From JAAUTY01 sp964397305 (GTDB lineage: Bacteria; Cyanobacteriota; Cyanobacteriia; Cyanobacteriales; Spirulinaceae): 64,000 nt of DNA. The stretch spans positions 5,406 to 69,405 of the forward strand of contig CAYNIP010000023.1 of assembly GCA_964397305.1 (NCBI GenBank), in the 5' to 3' direction. Positions 54,062 to 61,770 of the stretch are shown piece after piece. The translations under genes were made by a program, and so were the position numbers. Under the pieces are notes generated by a model. The model saw only the letters and a list, made by a program, of their open reading frames with translations. It searched no databases and was not told the DNA's origin. Each line of letters begins with the position of its first letter. Position 1 is the first letter of the stretch.

Positions 54062-54193
54062 GCTGCAAGGGATCGGGTGAGTGTTACTTGAACTTCACAC
54101 GACACACCCCGAAAATCAGGAGTGTACAACGAATCGGGACGGCTGCCCATCCCCAGCATCCCGGGCGGCGCGGCCCGCACCCCGCGGCCTTGC

Positions 54194-54838
54194 CTAGGGA
54201 GCCAGCCGTGATCGCTGCCACAGCCCCGCTGCTTCGCGGTCATAGACGAGGCGATCGTGCAGCCGATTGGGCCGCCCCTGCCAAAACTCGATGCGCTCGG
54301 GACAAACCCGGAAGCCACCCCAGTGGGGCGGCCGGGGCACCGCTTTCCCGGCATACTCTTGCTCCAAGGCCTGGAGGCGCTGCTCGAGGACGGCGCGGCT
54401 GGCAATCACTTGGCTCTGGGGCGAGGCCCAGGCCCCCAGTTGAGAGCCCAGGGGTCGGCTTTGGAAGTAGGCATCAGACTCGTCGGCGGCGAGGGGGGCG
54501 ATCGCGCCCTCCACGCGCACCTGCCGCTCCAGTTCCGCCCACCAAAACACCAAGGCCGCCTGGGGATTGGCCTCGAGCTGGGCGGCCTTGCGGCTCTGGT
54601 AGTTGGTGTAGAAGACGAAGCCCCGCTCATCGACGCCCTTGAGCAACACCATGCGCGCCGTCACCTGCCCGGTGGGGCTCGCGGTTGCTAGGGTCATGGC
54701 ATTGGGCTCGGGGACTTCGGCGGTGATCGCCTCCTGAAGCCAGCGCTGAAACTGCTGGAAGGGGTCGGCGTCAATTTCACGTTCTAGCAAGCCTGCACGG
54801 GTATAGGCCTTGCGGAGGTCAGCAATCAATCCAGTCAT
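54194..54838 (-). CDS. pdxH: Pyridoxamine 5'-phosphate oxidase
   Basis: This 214-residue FMN enzyme oxidises pyridoxine or pyridoxamine phosphate to PLP. Blocks are AMTLATASPTGQVTARMVLLKGVDERGFVFYTNYQSRKAAQLEANP, QVRVEGAIAPL, DAYFQSRPLGSQLGAWASPQSQVI and the C-terminal RPPHWGGFRVCPERIEFWQGRPNRLHDRLVY. Full length. It supplies PLP for enzymes such as the cysteine synthase at 35516. ATG at 54838. Confidence 0.96.
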   Translation of the reverse strand: MTGLIADLRKAYTRAGLLEREIDADPFQQFQRWLQEAITAEVPEPNAMTLATASPTGQVTARMVLLKGVDERGFVFYTNYQSRKAAQLEANPQAALVFWWAELERQVRVEGAIAPLAADESDAYFQSRPLGSQLGAWASPQSQVIASRAVLEQRLQALEQEYAGKAVPRPPHWGGFRVCPERIEFWQGRPNRLHDRLVYDREAAGLWQRSRLAP

Positions 54839-54870
54839 CGGGCCTGAGAAACCTTGAACGTTTGGGAGAG

Positions 54871-55160
54871 GGGTGGACGAAAAAAAGCGCCGCTCCCCTG
54901 AATTTTGAGCGATTGCTCAAGAGCAGAGTGTAGCCTCCTTAAGCGTTACGGGACCCTCATCCCCCGCCCCCTTCTCCCAAGCTGGGAGAAGGGGAGTTAG
55001 AAGTCCCTGCTGTGACGGCAACACATACTTCGCGTGAGCCACCCCCGTCTCCCAAGCTGGGAGACGGGGAGTTAGAAGCCCCTCTCCCAACTTGGGAGAG
55101 GGGTTGGGGTGAGGGTTTGGCGAAGGAGTACCAACATCCCGCGCAAAATTTCGTCCACCC
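54871..55160 (-). mobile_element. Family A miniature element, copy A2 (complete)
   Basis: This 290-bp non-coding element has inverted termini GGGTGGACGAAAAAAAGC and GGGTGGACGAAATTTTGC. Its reverse complement aligns end to end with A1 (11892-12131). It is about 50 bp longer because it has three hairpin units (CTTCTCCCAAGCTGGGAGAAG, GTCTCCCAAGCTGGGAGAC, CTCTCCCAACTTGGGAGAG) where A1 has two. The flanks are TTTGGGAGAG (54861-54870) and TTTGGGGGAG (55161-55170), a possible 10-bp target duplication with one change. Confidence 0.8.
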
Positions 55161-55236
55161 TTTGGGGGAGGCGAGCCGTCAGCACAGACCAACTGCTGCT
55201 ACGCTTACGGGAGTGCTGCGTTGCTCGGTGGGACCT

Positions 55237-55626
55237 ATGCGACAGCTTAACTTCTTTATTATCTTTGTCTTTTGCCTGGCGATCGCCCTCTTCGCCCAAG
55301 AAAATGTAGACATTATCGCGATCCAACTCGTCCCCGGCGTGCGGGTGCAGATCCCCCTGGCCATCGAGTTATTGCTCACGATGGGGTTTGGGGCGGGGAT
55401 TGCCTGGCTCTTCGCTGTTTGGACGAACTGGCAACAACAGACGACGCTCAAGGAGCAGCTCGAGGAAATTCGCGACCAGCGTGAACGCATCGCCACCCTC
55501 GAGGCCGAAGTCGAAACCTACCAGGGGCGGCTCAAGGGGTCCGCAACCCCGCAGCCCCTGTTGCCGGCCTCCGATCTCATGGCTGAACTGGTGGAGCGGG
55601 TGCGCGACTCGGAACTGAGCAAATAG
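55237..55626 (+). CDS. LapA/DUF1049 family membrane protein
   Basis: This protein has 129 residues. Two membrane helices (about 4-22 and 41-62) are separated by a short loop (ENVDIIAIQLVPGVRVQIPL), then a cytoplasmic coiled coil (LKEQLEEIRDQRERIATLEAEVETYQGRL) and a short tail. This is the LapA/DUF1049 layout, close to E. coli LapA, which binds LapB in lipopolysaccharide control. The role in cyanobacteria is not known. The ATG at 55237 fits; a longer reading back to 55012 runs through the family A element and is not coding. The Tat-lipoprotein gene follows 22 bases later, so an operon is likely. Confidence 0.85.
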   Translation: MRQLNFFIIFVFCLAIALFAQENVDIIAIQLVPGVRVQIPLAIELLLTMGFGAGIAWLFAVWTNWQQQTTLKEQLEEIRDQRERIATLEAEVETYQGRLKGSATPQPLLPASDLMAELVERVRDSELSK

Positions 55627-55648
55627 CCGCCTCGGGAAGAGGTCAGCC

Positions 55649-56851
55649 ATGAGGAGCGATCACGAGATGACCATAGGCCGCATCAGTCGGCGGCACCTGC
55701 TTCAGGGGGCGGCGAGTCTCGCCCTGGGAGGGCTAGTGACCGGGTGCGGGGGAGGAGACACGGCGCTCCGGGTGCGCTTGCTCCATCGCTCCTTGCCCCA
55801 GCAATTGGTGGGGGACTTTCAGCGGACCTTGGCCGAGCGAGTCGGCGTGGAGGTGCGGCCTGAGCGCAGCTTGCAGGCGATCGCCACGCTGATCGAGCAG
55901 TGGCAGGCGATCGCCCAAGGGGATGTGGCGCCCCTGCCAAACTGGCGGCGCTGGGTTCCGTTTGTCGAAAAACCGGTGGCTCCCGTGGCCCATTTGGTCA
56001 CGCTGGGAGATGCTTGGCTGGCGGGCGCGATCCAAGCGGGGGCGATCGCGCCCCTGGCCCTGGAGGAATTGGACCACTGGCCCCAGCTCCCCGCTCGCTG
56101 GCAGGCCCTGGTGCGGCGTGATGACCAGGGAGACTTGGCGGCTACTGGCCAACTCTGGGGAGCCCCCTACCGCTGGGGGACGACGGCGATCGCCTACGAC
56201 CGCACCCAATTTGCCAAGCTGGGCTGGGAGCCCCAGGATTGGGCTGACCTCTGGCGACCCGAGCTGCGGGAGCGCGTCGCGGTGGTGGACCAGCCCCGCG
56301 AGGTGATTGGCTTCACCCTCAAGAAGCTGGGTCACTCCTACAACACGCCCGACCTAGAGGCGATCCCGGAGCTGGCGGCCGAATTGCAAGCCCTGCAACC
56401 CCAAATCCGCCTCTACAACTCCGTGGATTACCTCCAGCCCCTCCTGCTCAAGGATGTCTGGGTTGCGGTTGGCTGGTCCCCGGACCTGCTGGCCGCCCAG
56501 AGCCGCTACCCCCAAATCGTCACGGTGGTGCCGCCCTCGGGGACGGCCCTCTGGGCCGATGTCTGGGTGCAACCGGCGGCGGCTCGGGGCGATCGCGACT
56601 TAGCCCAGCGCTGGATCGACTTCTGCTGGCAAGGCCGGGCAGCGCAAAAAATCTCCCGCTTTAGCGAGGGCATCTCGCCGCTGCTCTGGGAGGTGGAGCG
56701 AGCATCGTTGCCCGAGGTCTTGCGATCACCCTCGGCCCGCTTCCCCGCCGCCGATCTTCTCGACCGCAGCGAGTTCCTCGAGCCCCTCACCGCAACCACC
56801 CAGGTTCAGTACGAGACCCTCTGGCGCGAGTTGCGCGGTGGGGCAACTTAG
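55649..56851 (+). CDS. Tat-exported solute-binding lipoprotein (PotD-like)
   Basis: This protein has 400 residues. The start has a twin-arginine signal (RISRRHLLQG) followed by a hydrophobic run and lipobox LVTGC|G, so it should be exported folded and lipid-anchored. The mature part resembles polyamine/thiamine/iron-type periplasmic binding proteins: LPQQLVGDFQRTLAERVGVEV, GQLWGAPYRWGTTAIAYDRTQFAKLG, LWRPELRERVAVVDQPREVIG and WVAVGWSPDLL. No permease or ATPase gene is nearby, so its ligand and transporter are unknown. ATG at 55649 (AGAGG upstream) or 55667 (AGGAG upstream). It sits 22 bases after the LapA-like gene. Confidence 0.87.
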   Translation: MRSDHEMTIGRISRRHLLQGAASLALGGLVTGCGGGDTALRVRLLHRSLPQQLVGDFQRTLAERVGVEVRPERSLQAIATLIEQWQAIAQGDVAPLPNWRRWVPFVEKPVAPVAHLVTLGDAWLAGAIQAGAIAPLALEELDHWPQLPARWQALVRRDDQGDLAATGQLWGAPYRWGTTAIAYDRTQFAKLGWEPQDWADLWRPELRERVAVVDQPREVIGFTLKKLGHSYNTPDLEAIPELAAELQALQPQIRLYNSVDYLQPLLLKDVWVAVGWSPDLLAAQSRYPQIVTVVPPSGTALWADVWVQPAAARGDRDLAQRWIDFCWQGRAAQKISRFSEGISPLLWEVERASLPEVLRSPSARFPAADLLDRSEFLEPLTATTQVQYETLWRELRGGAT

Positions 56852-56956
56852 CTGCAACGGTTGGTCAGCGGGGTCCCAGAGCGGGGGAGGAGCTGCTCGA
56901 AACGTGGGCTGCCGCTGACCTGCCTCATCCTTGGTTGAAATCACTAGGGTTAACGA

Positions 56957-57877
56957 ATGACATCAAATTCCTACCCCCGGGACCTGATCGGCTATGGTGC
57001 TCAGCCTCCCCACCCCCATTGGCCGGGGGAGGCGCGCTTGGCGCTTCAGTTTGTGATCAATTACGAAGAGGGGGGTGAAAACTGCATCCTCCACGGCGAT
57101 TCGGCCTCTGAGGCCTTTCTCTCGGAATCGGTGGGGGCTCAGCCCCTTTACGGGGTTCGCAATCTCAGTATGGAATCGGTCTATGAGTATGGCAGCCGGG
57201 CTGGGTTCTGGCGCTTGTACCGCTTGTTTCGTGATCGCCACCTCCCCGTCACGGTCTACGCTGTCGCCATGGCCCTGGAGCGAAACCCGGAGGCGGCCGC
57301 GGCCATGGTCGCGGCGGACTGGGAGATTGCCTCCCACGGCTATCGCTGGATTGATTACCAATACGTCAGTGCCGACACGGAGCGCGAGCACCTGCACCGG
57401 GCGATCGCGATTCACACCCAGCTCACGGGCCAGCGGCCCCTCGGCTGGTACACCGGCCGCCTCAGTCCCCACACCCGCTACTTGGTCATCGAAGAAGGTG
57501 GCTTCCTCTACGATGCCGACAGCTACGCCGATGACTTGCCCTACTGGGTCTATGACTACGGCCGGCCCCACTTGGTCGTCCCCTACACCCTGGACACCAA
57601 CGATATGCGCTTCGCCACCTACCAGGGTTTCAACAGCGGCGACCAGTTTTTTGCTTACCTGCGGGATGCCTTTGAGCTACTCTATGCCGAAGGGGAAACC
57701 GCGCCCAAGATGATGAGTGTGGGGCTGCATGGTCGCCTGGCGGGGCGACCCGGACGGGCCGCGGCCTTAGCCCGTTTCCTGGACTATGTGCAGCAGCGGG
57801 AGCGGGTCTGGATCTGCCGCCGTCTGGACATTGCCCGCCACTGGTACACCCACCATCCTCCCCAACCGCCCGCTTAA
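56957..57877 (+). CDS. puuE: PuuE-type allantoinase / polysaccharide deacetylase fold
   Basis: This 306-residue protein has a NodB-like barrel. Family blocks are YPRDLIGYGAQPPHPHWPGEARLALQFVINYEEGGE, SVYEYGSRAGFWRLYRLF, WEIASHGYRWIDYQ, GQRPLGWYTGRLSPHTRYLV and DADSYADDLPYWV, then MMSVGLHGRLAGRPGRAAALARFLDYVQ. This matches PuuE, a metal-independent allantoinase that opens allantoin in purine use. No other ureide genes lie here. It would help reclaim nitrogen from purines. ATG at 56957. Confidence 0.9.
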   Translation: MTSNSYPRDLIGYGAQPPHPHWPGEARLALQFVINYEEGGENCILHGDSASEAFLSESVGAQPLYGVRNLSMESVYEYGSRAGFWRLYRLFRDRHLPVTVYAVAMALERNPEAAAAMVAADWEIASHGYRWIDYQYVSADTEREHLHRAIAIHTQLTGQRPLGWYTGRLSPHTRYLVIEEGGFLYDADSYADDLPYWVYDYGRPHLVVPYTLDTNDMRFATYQGFNSGDQFFAYLRDAFELLYAEGETAPKMMSVGLHGRLAGRPGRAAALARFLDYVQQRERVWICRRLDIARHWYTHHPPQPPA

Positions 57878-58078
57878 GGTTAAGAACCTTGGCAGATCTA
57901 CGGATTGCGGGCGGAATTCGCTACAGTAGCAGCAGCAGCCGTCGCGGGGCTCGCGACAATGCCCCTCCGGGTGTTTGCCTAGCGTTCCTGAGACCCGCTA
58001 GAGTGGGTGCAATTCACCGGATGTCTGCTGGCTCCGGGCCCGGCTCCGGCTCCCGTCCCTCATTCCTGCATTGGCTCC

Positions 58079-59719
58079 ATGACACATCTGCCCACGAATA
58101 CTCTGCGACGGCTGAAGCGGATTCCGCAGGTGCCGTTTAGCACTTGGGAGGGCGATCGCCGCCTGCTGCCGGGGGCCGTCATGGGCCGAGACAACGACGA
58201 GGAGGAGATCGAGTGCATCCTCTGGGTTGATGGCACGGAGGGCTTGGTGCGCTTCATGGAAATGGTGACACCGGACACAGGCCCCGAAGCCATGGCCCGG
58301 TCCCTACTCCGCGCGATCGAGATGCCCAACAGCCCTGGTCAGCCATCGCGACCGCAGAAGGTCGTGGTGCGCGATCGCGAGGTGCAGTTCTTCCTCCGGG
58401 GGGCTCTCCAAGAGCTGGGCATTACCGTGGACTACGTGCCAGACTTGCCGATTATTGATGAGCTGTTCAGCAGTCTCGTCTCCTTTCAGCAGTCCCGGCC
58501 GCCGACCCTCCCCCCCGACTACCAGCAACTCCTGCGGGCGACCGCCGCCGCCATCTGGGAGGCCGAGCCCTGGTCCCACCTCGGCGACCATCAGATTTTT
58601 GCCATCCACCTCAACTACTGGGACACGGAGACCCTCTATGTCTCACTGATGGGAATGCTAGGGAAGGAGTACGGGGTACTGCTCTACCGCTCCCTTGACT
58701 CGTTTCAGCGTTTCCGCAGCGCGATCGTGCGCGGGAATAACCTCGATCAGCTCGAGCAGGCCTTTCTCTCCCAAGACTGCTGGTTCCTCAACTTCGAGGC
58801 CTGCGACGAAGACCTTGACGATGATCGCGACCTCTACCTCGAAGATTGGGATGACATCGAGCCCCTCTTTGGCAGTGTCCACCCCCTCGAAGGGATTCGC
58901 TCGGCGCTCGATGAAGAAGAAGCCCCGATCCTGTTTGTGGCCCTGCAAGCGCTCTTGAAGTTCTTCCAGGCCCATGCCGAAAAACTCGATCTCGAGGTCT
59001 TTCCCGCCCTCCGCGAGTCCTATCGCATCAACTTACCGACGGTGATCGCAGCGGCGGTTCCCTACCTGGAAGTGGGGGTCGAAACCTTGCCGGACCTCGC
59101 CGATGAATTGGCGGAGCTGGCGGAAGCAGCGGTCCAGCAAGAGTCAGCCGATGAGTCCTCGGCGCTGCCGGTGATCCATGATGACCTCGTTCCGGATAAT
59201 TCCTTCTTGAGCCTCGGCTTCTTGCCCTGGGATATGGTGGCGGCCCTCTATGAGCAGCCCAGGAAGTGCCTCCAGAAGATGGATATTACCCCGGCGGGCG
59301 AGGGTCTACCCGTGGTGATGATCCAAACCTCGCGGCCTAAGGCAAAGGATCTGATCGCGCGTCTGCAAACGGAGGGAGGCCTGAGCGGTATCGGCTTCAA
59401 TCCGGGCGAAGATACCTTCGGCGGTCAAACCTATGACTTGGGGGTGCTGCAAACTGGTGGCGGCACATTCTATCTTTTCGGTGAGTTCCTCGGCGATGAC
59501 CCCACCCACATCCAAGCCCGCAAGCACTGGAATCGCCGCCTGCGAAAGACCCAAGGCTATTGTGGGCTGATCGTGTCGATGGGGCTGACGGGGGCCCATC
59601 GCGGCAACCCCCGCCTCCAGGATATGCTGGCCTTCTTTGAAGCGCCGGCCCTGGATGAAGCGGTCATTGGGCTGGGAACGCTCCAGCTCATGCCTCAGTT
59701 CCTCTTTGACGAGCCCTAG
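58079..59719 (+). CDS. Large conserved cyanobacterial protein of unknown function
   Basis: This 546-residue soluble protein has no signal or membrane helix. Features are a start MTHLPTNTLRRLKRIPQVPFSTWEGDRRLLPG, then IECILWVDGTEGLVRFMEMVTPDTGPEAMARSLLRAIE, an acidic middle (DEDLDDDRDLYLEDWDD), and near the end RPKAKDLIARLQTEGGLSGIGFNPG and QARKHWNRRLRKTQGYCGLIVSMG. I recall similar cyanobacterial proteins (possibly DUF6930-type) but no function. The ATG at 58079 was chosen over an upstream reading that lacks homology. It overlaps nothing and is followed 3 bases later by the DMT transporter gene, so the two are translationally coupled. Confidence 0.8.
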   Translation: MTHLPTNTLRRLKRIPQVPFSTWEGDRRLLPGAVMGRDNDEEEIECILWVDGTEGLVRFMEMVTPDTGPEAMARSLLRAIEMPNSPGQPSRPQKVVVRDREVQFFLRGALQELGITVDYVPDLPIIDELFSSLVSFQQSRPPTLPPDYQQLLRATAAAIWEAEPWSHLGDHQIFAIHLNYWDTETLYVSLMGMLGKEYGVLLYRSLDSFQRFRSAIVRGNNLDQLEQAFLSQDCWFLNFEACDEDLDDDRDLYLEDWDDIEPLFGSVHPLEGIRSALDEEEAPILFVALQALLKFFQAHAEKLDLEVFPALRESYRINLPTVIAAAVPYLEVGVETLPDLADELAELAEAAVQQESADESSALPVIHDDLVPDNSFLSLGFLPWDMVAALYEQPRKCLQKMDITPAGEGLPVVMIQTSRPKAKDLIARLQTEGGLSGIGFNPGEDTFGGQTYDLGVLQTGGGTFYLFGEFLGDDPTHIQARKHWNRRLRKTQGYCGLIVSMGLTGAHRGNPRLQDMLAFFEAPALDEAVIGLGTLQLMPQFLFDEP

Positions 59720-59722
59720 CGG

Positions 59723-60586
59723 ATGAGGATCTGGCCGCTGTCGCCCACCCTGATTGGGTTCACCGCGATCTTGATGTGGGCCACTTTGGCCCTGCTGACG
59801 ACCTGGAGCGGCGATTTGCCGCCCTTCCAACTCACGGCCCTAGCCTTCAGCATTGCCTTTGTCGCCAGCCTGCTCTTGGATTGGTTCCAGGGGCACTCTC
59901 CCCTGCGCGCCTGGCGGCTGCCCTGGCCGGTGTGGTTGCTGGGGGTGGGGGGTCTGTTTGGCTACCACTGTTGCTATTTTCTCGCCCTCCAACACGCTCC
60001 GGTAGCCCAGGCCAGCTTGCTCGCCTATCTCTGGCCGCTGCTGATCGTGCTCTTGGCAGCGCGGCTGCCGGGGGAGCGGCTGGGCTGGCGGCAGGGCCTG
60101 GGGGCGATCGCCGGGTTTGGGGGGGCGGCGCTGCTGGTGGCGGCCGAGGCCAGCCTGCGCTTGGAGGCCCGCTATGCCCTGGGCTACTTGGCGGCCTTGG
60201 CCTGTGCTGTCATTTGGTCGAGCTATTCGGTGCTCTCGCGGCGCTATGGCGAGATCCCCACGGCCAGCGTCGGGCGTTTCTGTGGCGTGACGGCCCTCCT
60301 CGCGTGGCTCTGTCACGGGGCCTGGGAAGTGACGGTGTGGCCAGTGGGGGGCGCGTGGCTGGCGGTGCTGGCCTTGGGCCTGGGGCCGGTGGGGCTGGCC
60401 TTTTTCACCTGGGACTATGGGGTGAAGCGGGGCAACCTCAAGCTGCTGGGGACCCTGGCCTACGGTGCGCCCCTGCTGTCTACGCTCTTGCTGGTGATCG
60501 CGGGGTTGGCTGCACCGACTGGGCGGCTGGCGATCGCCTGTGCTGCGATCGTCGGCGGGGCTGCTCTCGCGGCGGGCGATCGCTAG
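59723..60586 (+). CDS. EamA/DMT-family transporter
   Basis: This 287-residue membrane protein has about ten helices in two EamA repeats: the first from LIGFTAILMWATLALLTTW, the second from YALGYLAALACAVIWSSYSVLSRRY. Drug/metabolite transporters export amino acids, nucleobases or other small molecules; the substrate here is unknown. It starts 3 bases after the preceding stop, implying co-translation. ATG at 59723. Confidence 0.9.
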   Translation: MRIWPLSPTLIGFTAILMWATLALLTTWSGDLPPFQLTALAFSIAFVASLLLDWFQGHSPLRAWRLPWPVWLLGVGGLFGYHCCYFLALQHAPVAQASLLAYLWPLLIVLLAARLPGERLGWRQGLGAIAGFGGAALLVAAEASLRLEARYALGYLAALACAVIWSSYSVLSRRYGEIPTASVGRFCGVTALLAWLCHGAWEVTVWPVGGAWLAVLALGLGPVGLAFFTWDYGVKRGNLKLLGTLAYGAPLLSTLLLVIAGLAAPTGRLAIACAAIVGGAALAAGDR

Positions 60587-60629
60587 CTCCCCTGGGGGGT
60601 AGCAGAAATCTGCACCCTCCTCCCCGCGC

Positions 60630-60974
60630 TCAAGCGTTGATGAAGCCTTTGACCATGGCCACAACGGGCTTAACGGCAGGGTGGTCAACCGTTTCGACGA
60701 TCAGCGCCGTGCCACCTTCTTTCAGCGCATTGACGATGCGGGCCTTCAGGGTTGGGTCTTTTTCTATGGCCTCCACGACTTTGGCACCGATCTGGGCCTG
60801 TCCAGCCGGGGTGGTGCTGTCATAATCCTGGCTGAGTTGGTCAAGGAGGGTCTGGATATCGCGGGCGGCTTGGGCGAGGTCTTGGCTGTGGTTGATTTGG
60901 GTGCCGATCTTGTCGCCCATCACTTTATCGCCGGCGATGTTGTCGCCTTGGCCGTATTGGTGGATATTAGGCAT
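60630..60974 (-). CDS. Small protein with N-terminal GDN motif (Roco partner candidate)
   Basis: This protein has 114 residues. The first 28 (MPNIHQYGQGDNIAGDKVMG and DKIGTQIN) form a Gly/Asp-rich beta-type repeat. The motif HQ.G.GDN.AGD.V.G.K recurs at the C-terminus of the Roco protein upstream. Residues about 30-114 are helical (LAQAARDIQTLLDQLSQDY; AQIGAKVVEAIEKDPTLKARIVNALKEGG). I do not recognise a named family, though similar small proteins occur in cyanobacteria near NTPase signalling genes. It is the last gene of a leftward cluster, 50 bases after xisI. Possible effector or adaptor; function inferred only from context. Confidence 0.75.
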   Translation of the reverse strand: MPNIHQYGQGDNIAGDKVMGDKIGTQINHSQDLAQAARDIQTLLDQLSQDYDSTTPAGQAQIGAKVVEAIEKDPTLKARIVNALKEGGTALIVETVDHPAVKPVVAMVKGFINA

Positions 60975-61024
60975 GGTGGGGTTCTCCGGGGAAATGGGTG
61001 TGTAAAGTCGCGAAAATCTTGTCT

Positions 61025-61360
61025 TTAGCTAACTGCAAAGCCGTCGTATTGACGCATGAAAGGTGAATGGTACGCCAAGACAATATCCGTTTTGGGGATG
61101 CCGCGCTCGAGCAGTTCGTTGGCAATGCCGACCTCGGTGCCGTCGTATTGAATCCAGATTTTGCCGCCTTCGAGATCGATGTGAATGAGCGGCCCATAGA
61201 CGCGATGCTCGTCTTGCCAGCCGGTGCGGAGCAGTTGATAGCGATCGCGCTCCCGATCAAACAGCAGCTTCATTTGAATCTCACCATAGACAGGCTGAAT
61301 CTGACTGCGTTCCGTGAGGATTTCTTGAACAATTTGCCGATAGTGCTCTAGTTTATCCAT
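61025..61360 (-). CDS. xisI: XisI-family protein
   Basis: This 111-residue protein matches XisI: MDKLEHYRQIVQEILTERSQ, DRERDRYQLLRTGWQDEHRVYGPLIHIDLEGGKIWIQYDGTEVGIANELLERGIPKTDIVLAYHSPFMRQYDGFAV. In Anabaena XisH and XisI are needed with XisF for excision of the fdxN element, but the pair is widespread in cyanobacteria without that element. Its start overlaps the end of xisH by 13 bases, the usual coupled arrangement. No XisF-type recombinase is in the window. Confidence 0.93.
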   Translation of the reverse strand: MDKLEHYRQIVQEILTERSQIQPVYGEIQMKLLFDRERDRYQLLRTGWQDEHRVYGPLIHIDLEGGKIWIQYDGTEVGIANELLERGIPKTDIVLAYHSPFMRQYDGFAVS

Positions 61361-61755
61361 TGCATACTCCCTGTTTTCGGATCGTAAACGATCAATAAGA
61401 TCGCTTGGGCGCGGACAATTTCTTGGATGAACTGAAGTCGAAAGAATTGTTCGTAAATCAGACTGGGAACAGCCAAATACAAGCTTCTTTCAGGGTCTTT
61501 GATCTGCAAAGCATAGCGGTAGTTGTAGTATTGTCCAGCGGCGGTGTGAAATTCCGAGATGGCTGAGGGACTGAGAAAGCTTTTCACTTCGACAGCAATT
61601 TTCTCGGTGCCGCGTTCGGCAGCCAGGAGTTCGGCTCCGAGATCGACCTGCATCTGCACGTCGCCATAGTCGATCGGCAGGGGATCGTGGGTAATCTGCC
61701 AGCCTTCATCGATCAAGGCTCTTTTGACGACGTTGTGGAATCGATCCTTCGCCAT
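61348..61755 (-). CDS. xisH: XisH-family protein (PD-(D/E)XK nuclease-like)
   Basis: This 135-residue XisH protein has MAKDRFHNVVKRALIDEGWQITHDPLPIDYGDVQMQVDLGAEL (D38), then KIAVEVKSFLSPSAISEFHTAAGQYYNYRYAL (E56 and K58) and ERSLYLAVPSLIYEQFF. The D...ExK pattern suggests the restriction-endonuclease-like fold. Activity is not proven. It is coupled to xisI (13-base overlap) and begins 15 bases after the Roco stop, so it is read with that gene. Confidence 0.93.
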   Translation of the reverse strand: MAKDRFHNVVKRALIDEGWQITHDPLPIDYGDVQMQVDLGAELLAAERGTEKIAVEVKSFLSPSAISEFHTAAGQYYNYRYALQIKDPERSLYLAVPSLIYEQFFRLQFIQEIVRAQAILLIVYDPKTGSMQWIN

Positions 61756-61770
61756 ACTCGCTCGATCGGG

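Noticed and set aside
55012..55236. 75-residue N-terminal extension of the LapA-like protein
   Set aside because: This part translates the family A element and has no family similarity; the ATG at 55237 gives the normal LapA start.
61025..61755. XisH/XisI as evidence for a heterocyst fdxN element
   Set aside because: xisHI are common in non-heterocystous cyanobacteria; no xisF, fdxN or nif gene is present in the window.
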